In this document: piece after piece, positions 9,355-18,121 of the stretch
How positions within the stretch are numbered: position 1 is the first letter of the stretch
Layout of the letters: every line of letters begins with the position of its first letter
From: Peribacillus frigoritolerans
Lineage (GTDB): Bacteria; Bacillota; Bacilli; Bacillales; DSM-1321
Direction: 5' to 3'
Assembly (NCBI RefSeq): GCF_030676415.1
Contig: NZ_JAUUTW010000018.1
Location: 1 to 64,000 of the forward strand
Length of the DNA stretch: 64,000 nt
The notes under the pieces: generated by a model
What the model was told of the DNA's origin: nothing
Database searches by the model: none
What the model saw: the letters and a program-made list of their open reading frames with translations, nothing else
Program-made: the position numbers and the translations under genes

Positions 9355-9897
9355 ATGTCTGATAACAAAGTGACTAACAACATCACAACGAGCGTAGAGG
9401 GGCGGGATCTCGTCATGGAGCGTATATTTGACGGGCCGCGGGACCTTGTTTTTAAAGCGTTTTCGAATTCGGAGCGCTTGGCTAGCTGGTGGGGGCCGAG
9501 TGGATGGCAAACGGAAAATCGGGAGTTTAATTTTAAGTCTAACGGCGTATGGCATTATTGCATGCGTTGCACAGATGAAAACCAAGGTGAATTCTATGGC
9601 CAAGAATCTTGGGGTAAAGCTGTTTATCAAGAAATAATCGTACCGGAGAAGATTGTATTCACGGATATGTTTGCAGATGAAGAAGGCAACGCAGCCGAAG
9701 GTATGCCAGTTAAACTGGTTACGATGACGTTTGTTGAACACGAAGATAAGACAAAACTTATCATGCGTTCTCGATTCGCTTCAGTCGAGGGACTTCGGCA
9801 AGTAATGGAAATGGGTGTAGTCCAAGGATGTTCCTCACAATTTTACCGCCTCGACGACCTTCTGAAAAGCTTCAATAGATGGGGTAATAAGGTTTAG
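9355..9897 (+). CDS. SRPBCC (AHSA1-like) domain protein
   Basis: The whole 180-residue chain fits one SRPBCC/START-like domain of the AHSA1 type: a first strand of TTSVEGRDLVMERIFDGPR, the helical FKAFSNSERLASWWGP signature of the family, and a long C-terminal helix. These small alpha/beta proteins bind hydrophobic ligands or act as stress-related proteins; no particular ligand can be named. AGGAAGGAGG is well placed for the ATG. It looks like a single gene with its own upstream terminator and a weak hairpin after it, so it does not appear tied to the arginine genes. Confidence 0.88.
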   Translation: MSDNKVTNNITTSVEGRDLVMERIFDGPRDLVFKAFSNSERLASWWGPSGWQTENREFNFKSNGVWHYCMRCTDENQGEFYGQESWGKAVYQEIIVPEKIVFTDMFADEEGNAAEGMPVKLVTMTFVEHEDKTKLIMRSRFASVEGLRQVMEMGVVQGCSSQFYRLDDLLKSFNRWGNKV

Positions 9898-9935
9898 GTG
9901 CTATTTAACAACTCCGGTCATATGTACTTAACAAA

Positions 9936-9969
9936 TGCGATTCTTACTTAAGCAGGATCGCTCTTTTCT
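9936..9969 (+). terminator. Weak hairpin with T-rich tail
   Basis: GCGAT pairs with ATCGC across a 15-base loop, followed by TCTTTTCTT. It lies between the SRPBCC and VOC genes and probably ends the former. The stem is short, so the call is tentative. Confidence 0.4.
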
Positions 9970-10048
9970 TATGCTGCTAAGGGCAGTGAAGCATGAGGAA
10001 AACCGAGAGAGGGAAAAGAAAACAATAATATTAATATTGGGGGAAGTA

Positions 10049-10387
10049 ATGAAGATCAATCACATAAATTTAACAGTTAATGATGTAACAGCTACGCGGG
10101 AGTTTTTAGAAAGATACTTTGGATTGTCATGTGCAGGAAGTCGAGGAGATGGGTTTGCTGCCATGAAAGATGATGATGGATCGATCTTGACACTAATGAA
10201 AGGAAGCGATGTACAATACCCCAAGACATTTCATGTTGGTTTCATACAAGAAAATGAAGAACAGGTTAACAGGATCAATCAGCGGTTGAAAGATGATGGA
10301 TTCATGGTAAAACCTCCAAAACATTTACACAGGTATACTTTCTATGTAGAAGCACCTGGAGGATTTAACGTTGAAGTACTGTGTTAA
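10049..10387 (+). CDS. VOC (glyoxalase-like) family protein
   Basis: The 112-residue protein is a single vicinal-oxygen-chelate fold: KINHINLTVNDVTATREFLERYFG opens as in glyoxalase/bleomycin-resistance proteins (first metal-ligand His at residue 5), and YVEAPGGFNVEVLC closes it with the usual last-strand Glu. Members bind divalent metal and act as small lyases, isomerases or drug-binding proteins; this one cannot be assigned a substrate. An upstream in-frame start at 9935 would add 38 residues unlike the family, whereas GGGGGA at 10039-10044 suits the ATG at 10049. Confidence 0.85.
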   Translation: MKINHINLTVNDVTATREFLERYFGLSCAGSRGDGFAAMKDDDGSILTLMKGSDVQYPKTFHVGFIQENEEQVNRINQRLKDDGFMVKPPKHLHRYTFYVEAPGGFNVEVLC

Positions 10388-10572
10388 AAAAGTAAATTGG
10401 AGTAAAAAACGCAGTTCAGTGAGGTACGGTGAAGTTGATCATAAGTAAATGAGGATTTTTTATTTTAAGTAACGATACATGTATACATTGAATTAAATAG
10501 CTGGAAAGTGAACAGTCTGACTGATTTTCGTTGGGCTGTTTTTAATTATAATTAAAAACTAGGAGGGATTAA

Positions 10573-11664
10573 ATGAATAAAAAAATATATGATTTGTTAG
10601 AATTAGACGGATTTGAACATAATAAAGACACACAACAATACACCGAGGAAATTTTAAATAGAATGCGTAATGATTTTATTGTTGAATTTCGAAAAAATTA
10701 CAATTCTGATTTGTTGAGTTCTCTTTCAGTTTCTCCTTTAATAATTGAAATTGAAAATTATTATAATAATGATGTATGTATATTTGCAGCTATATTTTTA
10801 TCAAAATATGAAAAAAATAATAATAGTAAAATTAATGCTTATCATTTAGAGAATGTTGTAATAAGAATTTGTAGTTGTTGGGAATATCTTTTTATATTAG
10901 TTAACGCATATCTTAATTTAGATATGGTGGTAGGAAGAGATTTATTAAATAAAATTATGGAAAGTAGTAAATATGAGGTTAAATTTAAAGAATCTGGTGG
11001 AAAAATAGAGCCTGTTTTTCAAGAATACTCAATAGAAATATCAGAAGAAAGAAAAAATAAGTTGAAGAAAAGAATTAAATTATTTAATTTATCGAGTAAA
11101 TCAAAAAGTAACAGTTTCCATAAAAAAATGAAAAAAACATATTCTAATAATGAAAAGTTTAAACACATATTTGACTTATACTACTCTGAACCGGTAAAAG
11201 AGTTCATTAGTATAAGAAATGAATTTGTGCATCGTAGAACATTAGGAGCTAAATTTTCATACGGACCAATAGGAATAGGTTTAACCCAGGGGATTAATAG
11301 TAATCCAAATGGTTGGTTTTCTTTTAAAGGCATAGAATTAAAAATAGAAGAAAATATAGTTGCTCTAAGCCATGCAATTAAGCAGTTGAAGGAGATTATT
11401 TATAATGGCTATCGTCCTAATTTGAAAATTAATGAGGGAAAAGTATTTTGGGGCTACGAAATTCATTGCGAGAAATGTGAGAAAGAAATAGTATTAGCAG
11501 ACTTTATAGTTGATTTATATAGTGATATTAGTGAAAAACCAGTTTGTCCAAATTGCTTAGAGAAACAATTAATAATAACAGATAAATTGGAAATGAGCGA
11601 CTATGACTATCATAATAACTTTAAAAAATATTTAGGATTTCTTAGTGAGTTGAAAGAAATGTAA
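10573..11664 (+). CDS. HEPN-like domain protein with C-terminal zinc ribbon
   Basis: I do not recognise a named gene. The 363-residue protein is encoded by strikingly AT-rich DNA compared with its neighbours, suggesting transfer. It is largely helical. RNEFVH at 215-220 fits the R-x4-H motif of HEPN domains, which are often RNases in toxins and defence systems, and a partner helix region (ENVVIRICSCWEYLFILV) lies at 93-110. A four-Cys zinc ribbon is visible at C299, C302, C325 and C328. AGGAGGG precedes the ATG. No antitoxin or nucleotidyltransferase partner flanks it, so it may be a lone effector or a housekeeping HEPN protein. HEPN assignment rests on motif and helix layout only. Confidence 0.6.
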   Translation: MNKKIYDLLELDGFEHNKDTQQYTEEILNRMRNDFIVEFRKNYNSDLLSSLSVSPLIIEIENYYNNDVCIFAAIFLSKYEKNNNSKINAYHLENVVIRICSCWEYLFILVNAYLNLDMVVGRDLLNKIMESSKYEVKFKESGGKIEPVFQEYSIEISEERKNKLKKRIKLFNLSSKSKSNSFHKKMKKTYSNNEKFKHIFDLYYSEPVKEFISIRNEFVHRRTLGAKFSYGPIGIGLTQGINSNPNGWFSFKGIELKIEENIVALSHAIKQLKEIIYNGYRPNLKINEGKVFWGYEIHCEKCEKEIVLADFIVDLYSDISEKPVCPNCLEKQLIITDKLEMSDYDYHNNFKKYLGFLSELKEM

Positions 11665-11990
11665 TCTTTTATTATGGTGATTTTAAAATAGATAAATATT
11701 CAATCAATCAAGTTGTATCATAAGTATGATCATTTTAAAATAAGTGAATATTAATTGTAGAAATTGGTGGAATTCTATGTCCATTTATGAGTGAATGGGT
11801 ATTAAGTCAGCGGATTGTTACTGGTAAGATTGTCTTCATGACCGCAAAGTGATCTCTGCTTGTTTTTCCTCAGATGTCACCTCAATTTCTTCTTCCCGTT
11901 TTACCGGAGGAGACGTAAAGGACGTTAATCGGACATTGTTCGCAAATTAAATCGATTCATGATAAGATAAAAAAATCAAATACTAGTAAG
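11665..11990. other. Intergenic, with a possible coding relic on the minus strand
   Basis: No intact gene is seen. On the minus strand 11836-11946 is open for 36 residues and reads like the charged C-terminal end of a protein (PPVKREEEIEVTSEEKQAE, then a short tail and stop), with no start. It may be the remains of a deleted gene. The rest is AT-rich and featureless. Confidence 0.35.
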
Positions 11991-12029
11991 GCGGGGTGGA
12001 GTCAATTCTGGCTCCGCCCTGCTTTTTTT
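11991..12029 (+). terminator. Hairpin terminator
   Basis: GCGGGGTGGAG pairs with CTCCGCCCTGC (one mismatch, one wobble) around TCAATTCTGG, followed by a run of seven T. It sits 28 bases before the YibE-like gene and shields it from upstream transcription. Confidence 0.8.
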
Positions 12030-12056
12030 GCCCACCCGATAATTGGAGGTTTTATT

Positions 12057-13196
12057 TTGAATGTTTTCGTAAATAAATTTAAAAAAATGGGTTACAAGCA
12101 TGTTTCTTTGTACGCCGTCATAGCACTTTGTTTTGTCGCCTCTTTATTCTTTGTTAATCACAATTATTCATTCTATGAACTTCCAATAGCCAAAGTCATC
12201 AAAACAAATCTGGAAAATACAACTGAATTGAATGATATGTATCAAAATGAAGATCGACTATTTACCCAGAGTATAATAGCCGAATTACAAAATGGAGAAG
12301 AAAAAGGAAAACTTATTCATTTAAAGAATGAATATTCCTCATCCGGAGCTTATGATCAAGAATATCGAGTGGGAAATGATTTATTTGTTTCGATTGATAC
12401 AAAGAAAGAAGAAAATTCAGAGTTAACTGGAACCATAAAAGACGTAAAGCGTGATAAATTTGTGTTGATTGTAGCATGGGTTTTTATCTTTACATTACTT
12501 ATCGTTGGAAAAAAGCAAGGCCTGTTTTCAATTATAAGTTTGGCAGTCAATGCCATATTGTTGTCATATGCATTAGATTTTTATTTGAATTCATCAGACA
12601 TTGGTTTGGTATTGATATGCAGTATAAGTATCATTCTATTTACGGTCCTTTCCCTTTTACTCGTTAACGGTTTTAATGAAAAAACATATGCAGCTATTAT
12701 TGCGACACTGTTAGGGACTTTTTTATCGCTGTTCATTACTTATCTTGTTATGTGGGTAACTTCCGAAAATGGCCTTCGATATGAAGAAATGCAATTTATC
12801 ACTCGTCCTTATAAAATGGTGTTTATGGCCGGGTTATTTATCGGATCTTTAGGAGCCGTAATGGATATAGCCATTACCATGTCTTCTTCGATTTTTGGGT
12901 TGTATGAAAAGAATAACCACATATCAGTAAAAGCACTTAAAACTTCAGGATTAGAGATTGGAAAAGACATTATGGGAACCATGACAAATATTTTGTTTTT
13001 TGCCTATATAAGTGGCTCCATACCTATGATTATTTTGTATTTGAAAAATGCTTCTGCATTGGGATTTACCCTTTCCATGAATCTTACATTGGAATTGGCC
13101 CGTGCCCTAGCTGGTGGTATTGGAATCGTGTTAACTATTCCGATAGGTCTATATGTCTCTATTTTTTTCATTAATCGAAAGAGGGAAAGACAATGA
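12057..13196 (+). CDS. YibE/F-like membrane protein (first of pair)
   Basis: This 379-residue integral membrane protein begins with one TM segment (about 18-36) and an extracytoplasmic region of about 80 residues with YDQEYRVGNDLFVSI. A compact bundle of about seven TM segments follows and carries the YibE/F motif GSLGAVMDIAITMSSSI and GKDIMGTMTNILFFAYISG. The start is TTG at 12057 after GGAGG. Its last codon overlaps the next gene (ATGA), so the two are translationally coupled. YibE and YibF always occur in such pairs in Firmicutes; their transport role is unproven. Confidence 0.85.
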   Translation: MNVFVNKFKKMGYKHVSLYAVIALCFVASLFFVNHNYSFYELPIAKVIKTNLENTTELNDMYQNEDRLFTQSIIAELQNGEEKGKLIHLKNEYSSSGAYDQEYRVGNDLFVSIDTKKEENSELTGTIKDVKRDKFVLIVAWVFIFTLLIVGKKQGLFSIISLAVNAILLSYALDFYLNSSDIGLVLICSISIILFTVLSLLLVNGFNEKTYAAIIATLLGTFLSLFITYLVMWVTSENGLRYEEMQFITRPYKMVFMAGLFIGSLGAVMDIAITMSSSIFGLYEKNNHISVKALKTSGLEIGKDIMGTMTNILFFAYISGSIPMIILYLKNASALGFTLSMNLTLELARALAGGIGIVLTIPIGLYVSIFFINRKRERQ

Positions 13197-13969
13197 ATGT
13201 ATTAGTGTTGCTAGCGTTTATACTATTAATATTGATGATCTTGATTGGCGGAAAAAAAGGGGCACGTTCATTTTTTGCTTTGTTCCTAAACTTTGGTGTG
13301 TTACTTTTTACCATCATTTTTATGACAAATCCAAATAATGATCCGTATATCGTAACATTGATTGCATGTACGGTGATTAGTTATATTAATTTATTTTTTA
13401 TTAACGAAGTGAACAGTACAACAAAAACAGCATTCATTTCTACTATTATCACGATTGTTATTGTACTCATTTTTATTGTCATTGTGACGGAAAATGCGAT
13501 GATACAAGGTTTCGGTGAAGAAGAAATAGAAGAGCTTAGCATCTTTTCCCTTTATATTGGAGTGGATTTTGTTAAAATTGGAGCTTCAGTAATTATTATG
13601 AGTACTATTGGCGCGATTATCGATACAGCCATGGCCATTTCATCTCCCATGCGAGAAATGTTTCTTCACCATCCATCCATTAGCAAGAAAGATTTATTCA
13701 CATTTGGATTAAGTATTGGAAGGGATATCTTAGGTACATCTACGAATACACTATTTTTTGCTTTCTTTGGAGGCTATTTGGCACTGCTTATATGGTTTAA
13801 AGATTTATCCTATTCTGTTGGAGAAATCGTAAACTCAAAAATATTTAGTGCTGAAATGATCACTATATTTTGTGCTGGAACAGGTGTAGCCCTGATAATT
13901 CCTATTACTGCCTTGATTACTGCTTATTTTTTGGTGAAAAATAGAGAAAATAAAGAGAAAGTTATATAG
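13193..13969 (+). CDS. YibE/F-like membrane protein (second of pair)
   Basis: The 258-residue partner of the preceding gene starts inside its stop codon. It has about seven TM segments and the same core as its partner without the extracytoplasmic part: MSTIGAIIDTAMAISSPM and GRDILGTSTNTLFFAFFGG. The shared motifs show the pair are distant paralogues that likely form one membrane complex. No substrate is known for this family. No clear terminator follows at once; the next strong hairpin is at 14232. Confidence 0.85.
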   Translation: MNVLVLLAFILLILMILIGGKKGARSFFALFLNFGVLLFTIIFMTNPNNDPYIVTLIACTVISYINLFFINEVNSTTKTAFISTIITIVIVLIFIVIVTENAMIQGFGEEEIEELSIFSLYIGVDFVKIGASVIIMSTIGAIIDTAMAISSPMREMFLHHPSISKKDLFTFGLSIGRDILGTSTNTLFFAFFGGYLALLIWFKDLSYSVGEIVNSKIFSAEMITIFCAGTGVALIIPITALITAYFLVKNRENKEKVI

Positions 13970-14231
13970 GGTTCATGGCAAAAAGGCTTATGAGCACTCA
14001 TTTGTATAATAGGAATAAGTCATGGGTTGTTCCGTAAAAGCATTGCAATGAGTATCCATATGCTCTGCCAAATCCTCTTAACAGTTTATATTTAGTGGAA
14101 GAACACCATATAATATTGCCAATATAAACGTGGTCAATTTGGGAATACCAGTTGGATCCGAAAAATGGCTGGCGTTAATGCCATTCTAATTCCTACATAA
14201 CGTTCATGATGTATATGGTAAGATAATAATG
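13970..14231. other. Intergenic with possible decayed coding sequence
   Basis: No intact gene. Around 14065-14190 two plus-strand frames each read like protein and join across a shift (YALPNPLNSLYLVEEHH, then NLGIPVGSEKWLALMPF and a stop), which would fit the tail of a frameshifted gene. No homologue was recognised, so this is only a hint. Confidence 0.25.
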
Positions 14232-14290
14232 AAAAAGCTGACTGCAGAAGCCCGTTCAAAACGGCTCCTGTAATCAGCTTTTCTTTTTTT
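14232..14290. terminator. Bidirectional terminator between converging genes
   Basis: GAAAAAGCTGA and AGCCCGTT pair with AACGGCT and TCAGCTTTTC in a long interrupted stem with A-run and T-run ends. It separates the YibE/F pair from the converging sigma-54 activator gene. Confidence 0.8.
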
Positions 14291-14341
14291 TACCCTAGTC
14301 TCCAGCCGGTCTGATAATGAAAAAATGACTGCATTCTGAAA

Positions 14342-16177
14342 TCAAACATGTATGTTGAGTTGCTTACGGAGACGTTGCATTTCCGAATTGAAATAGGCTT
14401 TGCTGTAATCACATCCGACAATAGCTACGATAGTGCCGTCATCATCAATGATTGGCGCAAAGCTTGTTTTCCACTCACCGTACCTGTCTTCGTATATGGG
14501 AGTAACACCCGCTTTACCATTAAACGCCTGATAAGCAACATTAACCATTTCCGGAGGACCCATATATTCTTCCCCCGGTTCAATTACAAAGCCTTTGTCT
14601 GCAACGAGGTGAATCAGACGTCCATCATCCGTCATGATAAATATAAAGACCCATTCAATTACGCCTTCCTTTTCTTGAATCATGGTAAGTTTTTGTTTTA
14701 ATTTCTGGGAATAGGAAGTTTGCCGGTTCATATTTTTTTGTAGACTGATAACCTCCTCAGCTGGGATGATGGCTGCGGTTACAACGGCAATGGATCGAAG
14801 CCGCTGGTTTATTTGTTCTTCTAAAATGGCCCGTTTATCCACTGGTGAAAAGCTTGCCTCTTCAATTTTATTACGTAATTTTTTATATTTCCTGCTCATC
14901 GTCGGCTGGCTGACTTCCAATACCTTTGCCGCTAGTTTTAATGATTTGTATTGTTCCATCGCCATGTTAATCAACTGTTCCTCCACAAGGTCGACTGCTT
15001 CCTGCAAAGGCATTAGAAAATCGATGACAGGGAGTGAAGTGGGTTTGTTGGGTCCTTTAAAAGGAAGCACCTCTCTAACCAACGCAACATCCACTTCCGG
15101 TATTCCGCTAGTAATCACAAGCCTTTCAACTGTATTTTCAAGTTCGCGCACGTTACCGGGCCATTGATAGATACATAGCAAGTCGATTGCATCCGGTGTG
15201 AAAGCTACCTTTCGATTGTACAGTGCATTGTACTTTTGTAAAAAAAACTGAACCAGGTGAGGGATTTCATCTACACGATTCCTAAGCGGCGGAAGATGGA
15301 TAGGGACGACATGAAGACGATAATATAAGTCTTCTCGGAATTCTCCTTTTTTCACCATTTTTTCGAGCGATTTATTTGTTGCGGCAATCACTTGAATGTC
15401 AACAGGGTGTGAGGCCGTGCTTCCAATTGGGGTGACAATGCGCTCCTGAAGGACGCGAAGCAGTTTTACCTGAACATTAAGCGGTAACTCGCCCACTTCA
15501 TCCAAGAATAAGATACCTTTATGGGCCAGTGTGAATTTTCCCTTGGCGCCGTCTTTCCGAGCGCTGGTAAAAGCCCCTTCTACATAGCCGAACAGTTCGC
15601 TTTCTATCAGGTTTTCCGGGATGGCGCCGCAATTGACAGGTATAAATGGACCGTCACTTCTATTACCCATATTATGTATGGCCCTGGCGGCTATTTCCTT
15701 TCCTACACCGGATTCCCCCAATAATAGGACCGTTGCGCTGACATCACAAACCATTTGCATTTTATGCAGAACATCAAGCATCGGTTTACTGCGGATCACA
15801 AATGGAAAAGATGGCTTCTTCGATTCCAATAATGGCCCCGATTGCCCCCTTGGTGTATCTGGATAAGAGTCTTTAATTTCTTTGTAAGCCCAGACCCATG
15901 CTCCGGATTCAATCGGATAGGCCGTCATCAGCAGCTCTGGCCCCTGCCATGAGGACTGCATGAAAGATCTTTTTTCATTTTTGCCCATTATCTCTTGTGC
16001 CAAGCTTATAGAAAATAAATCTTGTTCAACATCCTTGATGGAACCACCTACATTAGCGGATTTGACTGTATGGAATAAGGAATTCCCTGTTCCAATCGAT
16101 TTCAGTATGGTGCCATTTTTATCTGTCACAATAAGCTGATCGTAAATAGACAAGAGTGCAGAGGTGAAGTGATCCAT
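14342..16177 (-). CDS. Sigma-54-dependent transcriptional activator (AAA+, Fis-type HTH)
   Basis: The 611-residue protein has an N-terminal sensor region (1-120), the AAA+ sigma-54 activation domain and a Fis-like HTH (about 413-433, AAKVLEVSQPTMSRKYKKL). AAA+ motifs are Walker A GESGVGKE at 154-161, Walker B FLDEVGE at 224-230 and WPGNVRELEN at 339-348. A C-terminal extension of about 170 residues holds a Cache/PAS-like domain (DDGTIVAIVGCDYS). The sigma-54 contact loop reads GAFTSA (201-206) instead of GAFTGA. It is divergent from a -24/-12 promoter at 16303, so it almost certainly drives the NCS1-demethylase operon. Placing an HTH in the middle with a further domain after it is unusual. 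The ligand is unknown. Confidence 0.92.
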   Translation of the reverse strand: MDHFTSALLSIYDQLIVTDKNGTILKSIGTGNSLFHTVKSANVGGSIKDVEQDLFSISLAQEIMGKNEKRSFMQSSWQGPELLMTAYPIESGAWVWAYKEIKDSYPDTPRGQSGPLLESKKPSFPFVIRSKPMLDVLHKMQMVCDVSATVLLLGESGVGKEIAARAIHNMGNRSDGPFIPVNCGAIPENLIESELFGYVEGAFTSARKDGAKGKFTLAHKGILFLDEVGELPLNVQVKLLRVLQERIVTPIGSTASHPVDIQVIAATNKSLEKMVKKGEFREDLYYRLHVVPIHLPPLRNRVDEIPHLVQFFLQKYNALYNRKVAFTPDAIDLLCIYQWPGNVRELENTVERLVITSGIPEVDVALVREVLPFKGPNKPTSLPVIDFLMPLQEAVDLVEEQLINMAMEQYKSLKLAAKVLEVSQPTMSRKYKKLRNKIEEASFSPVDKRAILEEQINQRLRSIAVVTAAIIPAEEVISLQKNMNRQTSYSQKLKQKLTMIQEKEGVIEWVFIFIMTDDGRLIHLVADKGFVIEPGEEYMGPPEMVNVAYQAFNGKAGVTPIYEDRYGEWKTSFAPIIDDDGTIVAIVGCDYSKAYFNSEMQRLRKQLNIHV

Positions 16178-16225
16178 TTATGTCTACCTGCCTTTCATTT
16201 AACTTCCTAGATTCAATATGACAGA

Positions 16226-16275
16226 AGTTTCAAAATTGTTCAATAGTTTCAAAAATGAATATTCTTCCTATTGAA
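16226..16275. promoter_or_regulatory. Repeats that may be the activator's upstream binding site
   Basis: AGTTTCAAAA occurs at 16226-16235 and 16245-16254, and TTCAATAG at 16239-16246 is inverted as CTATTGAA at 16268-16275. They lie 30-80 bases upstream of the -24/-12 promoter, a plausible place for a sigma-54 activator to bind. Confidence 0.5.
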
Positions 16276-16302
16276 AACCCTATAAGCATGGTGTTTTCTG
16301 AT

Positions 16303-16318
16303 TGGCATGGTTATTGCA
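16303..16318 (+). promoter_or_regulatory. Sigma-54 (-24/-12) promoter
   Basis: TGGCAT, five bases, then TTGCA matches the SigL/sigma-54 consensus TGGCAC-N5-TTGCA at all but one base, including the GG and GC doublets. It faces the small membrane protein and NCS1 transporter and lies beside the divergent activator gene. Confidence 0.9.
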
Positions 16319-16373
16319 ATAAAGTAAAGAGAAGGGACTAAAAAGCATGATTGCAAAGGAGGGAGAAGCTATT

Positions 16374-16577
16374 TTGAATAAAGAGAATCAGTTCCAACAG
16401 AATATCAATTCTGAAGATCCCTTTATTAAAAATCTATATTCAGATTTGAATGAGCGGATCAATGCGTATGAGCAGGAAGATGCCGTGAAAATTGACAAAA
16501 TGAAATGGAAGGATGCGACAGGTTCTATTTTTCTCATGATTTTAATCATTGTCTACCTAGTCTATACACTTGTCTAA
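16374..16577 (+). CDS. Small one-TM membrane protein ahead of NCS1 transporter
   Basis: The product is about 67 residues: a charged N-terminal half (NINSEDPFIKNLYSDLNERI) and one C-terminal TM segment (SIFLMILIIVYLVYTLV). An ATG at 16347 is possible, but AAAGGAGGGA at 16355-16364 suits the TTG at 16374. It is the first gene after the sigma-54 promoter and precedes the transporter by 85 bases, so it may be an accessory or stabilising subunit of that transporter. No family was recognised. Confidence 0.65.
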   Translation: MNKENQFQQNINSEDPFIKNLYSDLNERINAYEQEDAVKIDKMKWKDATGSIFLMILIIVYLVYTLV

Positions 16578-16662
16578 AGTAGTTTTGTTTAGATCACCCA
16601 GAACAATAACAGCCTTATTTCCAAGTGATACAATCATTATTTTATAGTTGGGAGAGAAGCGT

Positions 16663-18075
16663 GTGAGCAAAGAGAGTTCCTCCATTTCAAAGGATGTGGC
16701 CTTTGGCTTTTTACCGGCAAGTAAAAGTGACCGGATTTTTAACCTTCGGGATTTAATATTAGTTCAGGTTGTTATTGGCCTCTCATCTTTTGGGCTGTTA
16801 ACTGGTGGATACACAGGTACAATGCTTGATGCGAAGCAGTCACTTGCAGCGATTTTATTCGGTAATGCCTTCCCTATGCTGTTGATAGTTCCCATTACCC
16901 TTTATTTTGCGCGTTATGGCATAGACACCTTTGTAGGGTTTCGAAGTTCACTTGGGTATCTAGGATCGAATATCTTTTTCTTTGTTTTTCTTATTTTAAC
17001 TCTCGGCTATATTTCCATTGCGCTTTTTATGTCCGGCCAGGCGTTAGCAGAGGCGGCTAATTGGATGGGCATGCCCGCGATTTTCTCAAGCCAAGCAACG
17101 GGAGCGCCGTTTTTCTCGATTTTGCTCTTCATCTGTGCATTCCTTGTAACGGTGAGGGGACCGGTAGCCATTCAAAAATATACCGCAGTAGCTGTTCCGG
17201 TTTTTATGGTTCTCATGTTTGGCCTGCTCACAATAGTCTTGTTTGGACAGGGGTTCACGAAAGTTGCTCATATACTTCCTTCTGAGCCATTTGAAACGAG
17301 TTCTCGTTCATTCACGACAGCCCTGGAGTTAAACATCGGTCTCGGCTTTTCATGGCTTCCGTACCTTGGCCAATACAGCCGTTTATCTAAAACAGAAGGA
17401 GGAGCATTTAAAGCGGGATTCTACAGCTATGGAATCATCGTCTGTATCGCTGCTTTAGTTGGGGCCCTTGCTGCATTAGTCACTGGTTCTCTTAATCCTT
17501 CTGACTGGATGTTTTCCATCGCAGGAAGCTGGGGCGGCTTCATTGGCTTGATTTTACTTTCGGTCGGGAATGTCGGTGCAGCCATATTCCTTATGTACTC
17601 ACAAGCTGTCAGCTTTAAAACTGTATTCCCGAAAAAGTCATGGATGATTGCGATGGGTACAACCGTACCGACTATATTCTTACTTCTAAGCTCAACGTTC
17701 TACGATGCCTTTGGTTCATTCATTGCTGTCATTTCTTTTATTATGGCTGTTCTTGGCGGCATTGTCGTTGCAGATTACTTTTTTGTAAAGCGCCAACGCA
17801 TTTCAATAAGGGATTTGTATGACACGCAAGGCTCTTATACCTATTGGAAAGGCATTAACCCGTCGGCCGTTCTCACGGTGGTTATCGGAACGATCGTTTA
17901 CTGGGCACTCTATAATCCATTGACTTTTGAAGCAAGTGACTTTTTCCTTTATACAGCTGCTGGAATTCCAACATACTTTGTCGCTTTAGTCATCTACTAT
18001 GTTTCATCTAAATACATTTTCCGTTTTGAAGTTGACATGGAGCGTCCATTCGTGGAATTAAAGGAAGCTAAATAG
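16663..18075 (+). CDS. NCS1-family nucleobase/cation symporter-like transporter
   Basis: This 470-residue, 12-TM protein has NCS1 features: cytoplasmic lead FGFLPASKSDRIFNLRDL, the TM1 region VVIGLSSFGLLTGGYTG and the mid-protein LNIGLGFSWLPYLGQYSRL stretch. NCS1 members import cytosine, purines, hydantoins, allantoin or thiamine-like compounds with Na+ or H+. Here it sits in an operon with a haem N-demethylase, so the substrate may be an N-methylated compound. GTG at 16663 follows GGGAGAG; a TTG 15 bases earlier would use that ribosome site as coding sequence. The family is clear, the substrate is not. Confidence 0.85.
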   Translation: MSKESSSISKDVAFGFLPASKSDRIFNLRDLILVQVVIGLSSFGLLTGGYTGTMLDAKQSLAAILFGNAFPMLLIVPITLYFARYGIDTFVGFRSSLGYLGSNIFFFVFLILTLGYISIALFMSGQALAEAANWMGMPAIFSSQATGAPFFSILLFICAFLVTVRGPVAIQKYTAVAVPVFMVLMFGLLTIVLFGQGFTKVAHILPSEPFETSSRSFTTALELNIGLGFSWLPYLGQYSRLSKTEGGAFKAGFYSYGIIVCIAALVGALAALVTGSLNPSDWMFSIAGSWGGFIGLILLSVGNVGAAIFLMYSQAVSFKTVFPKKSWMIAMGTTVPTIFLLLSSTFYDAFGSFIAVISFIMAVLGGIVVADYFFVKRQRISIRDLYDTQGSYTYWKGINPSAVLTVVIGTIVYWALYNPLTFEASDFFLYTAAGIPTYFVALVIYYVSSKYIFRFEVDMERPFVELKEAK

Positions 18076-18121
18076 AAAAAACTCACTTTAAAGAATCTAG
18101 GGAACGAGAGGAGATTGTTCA

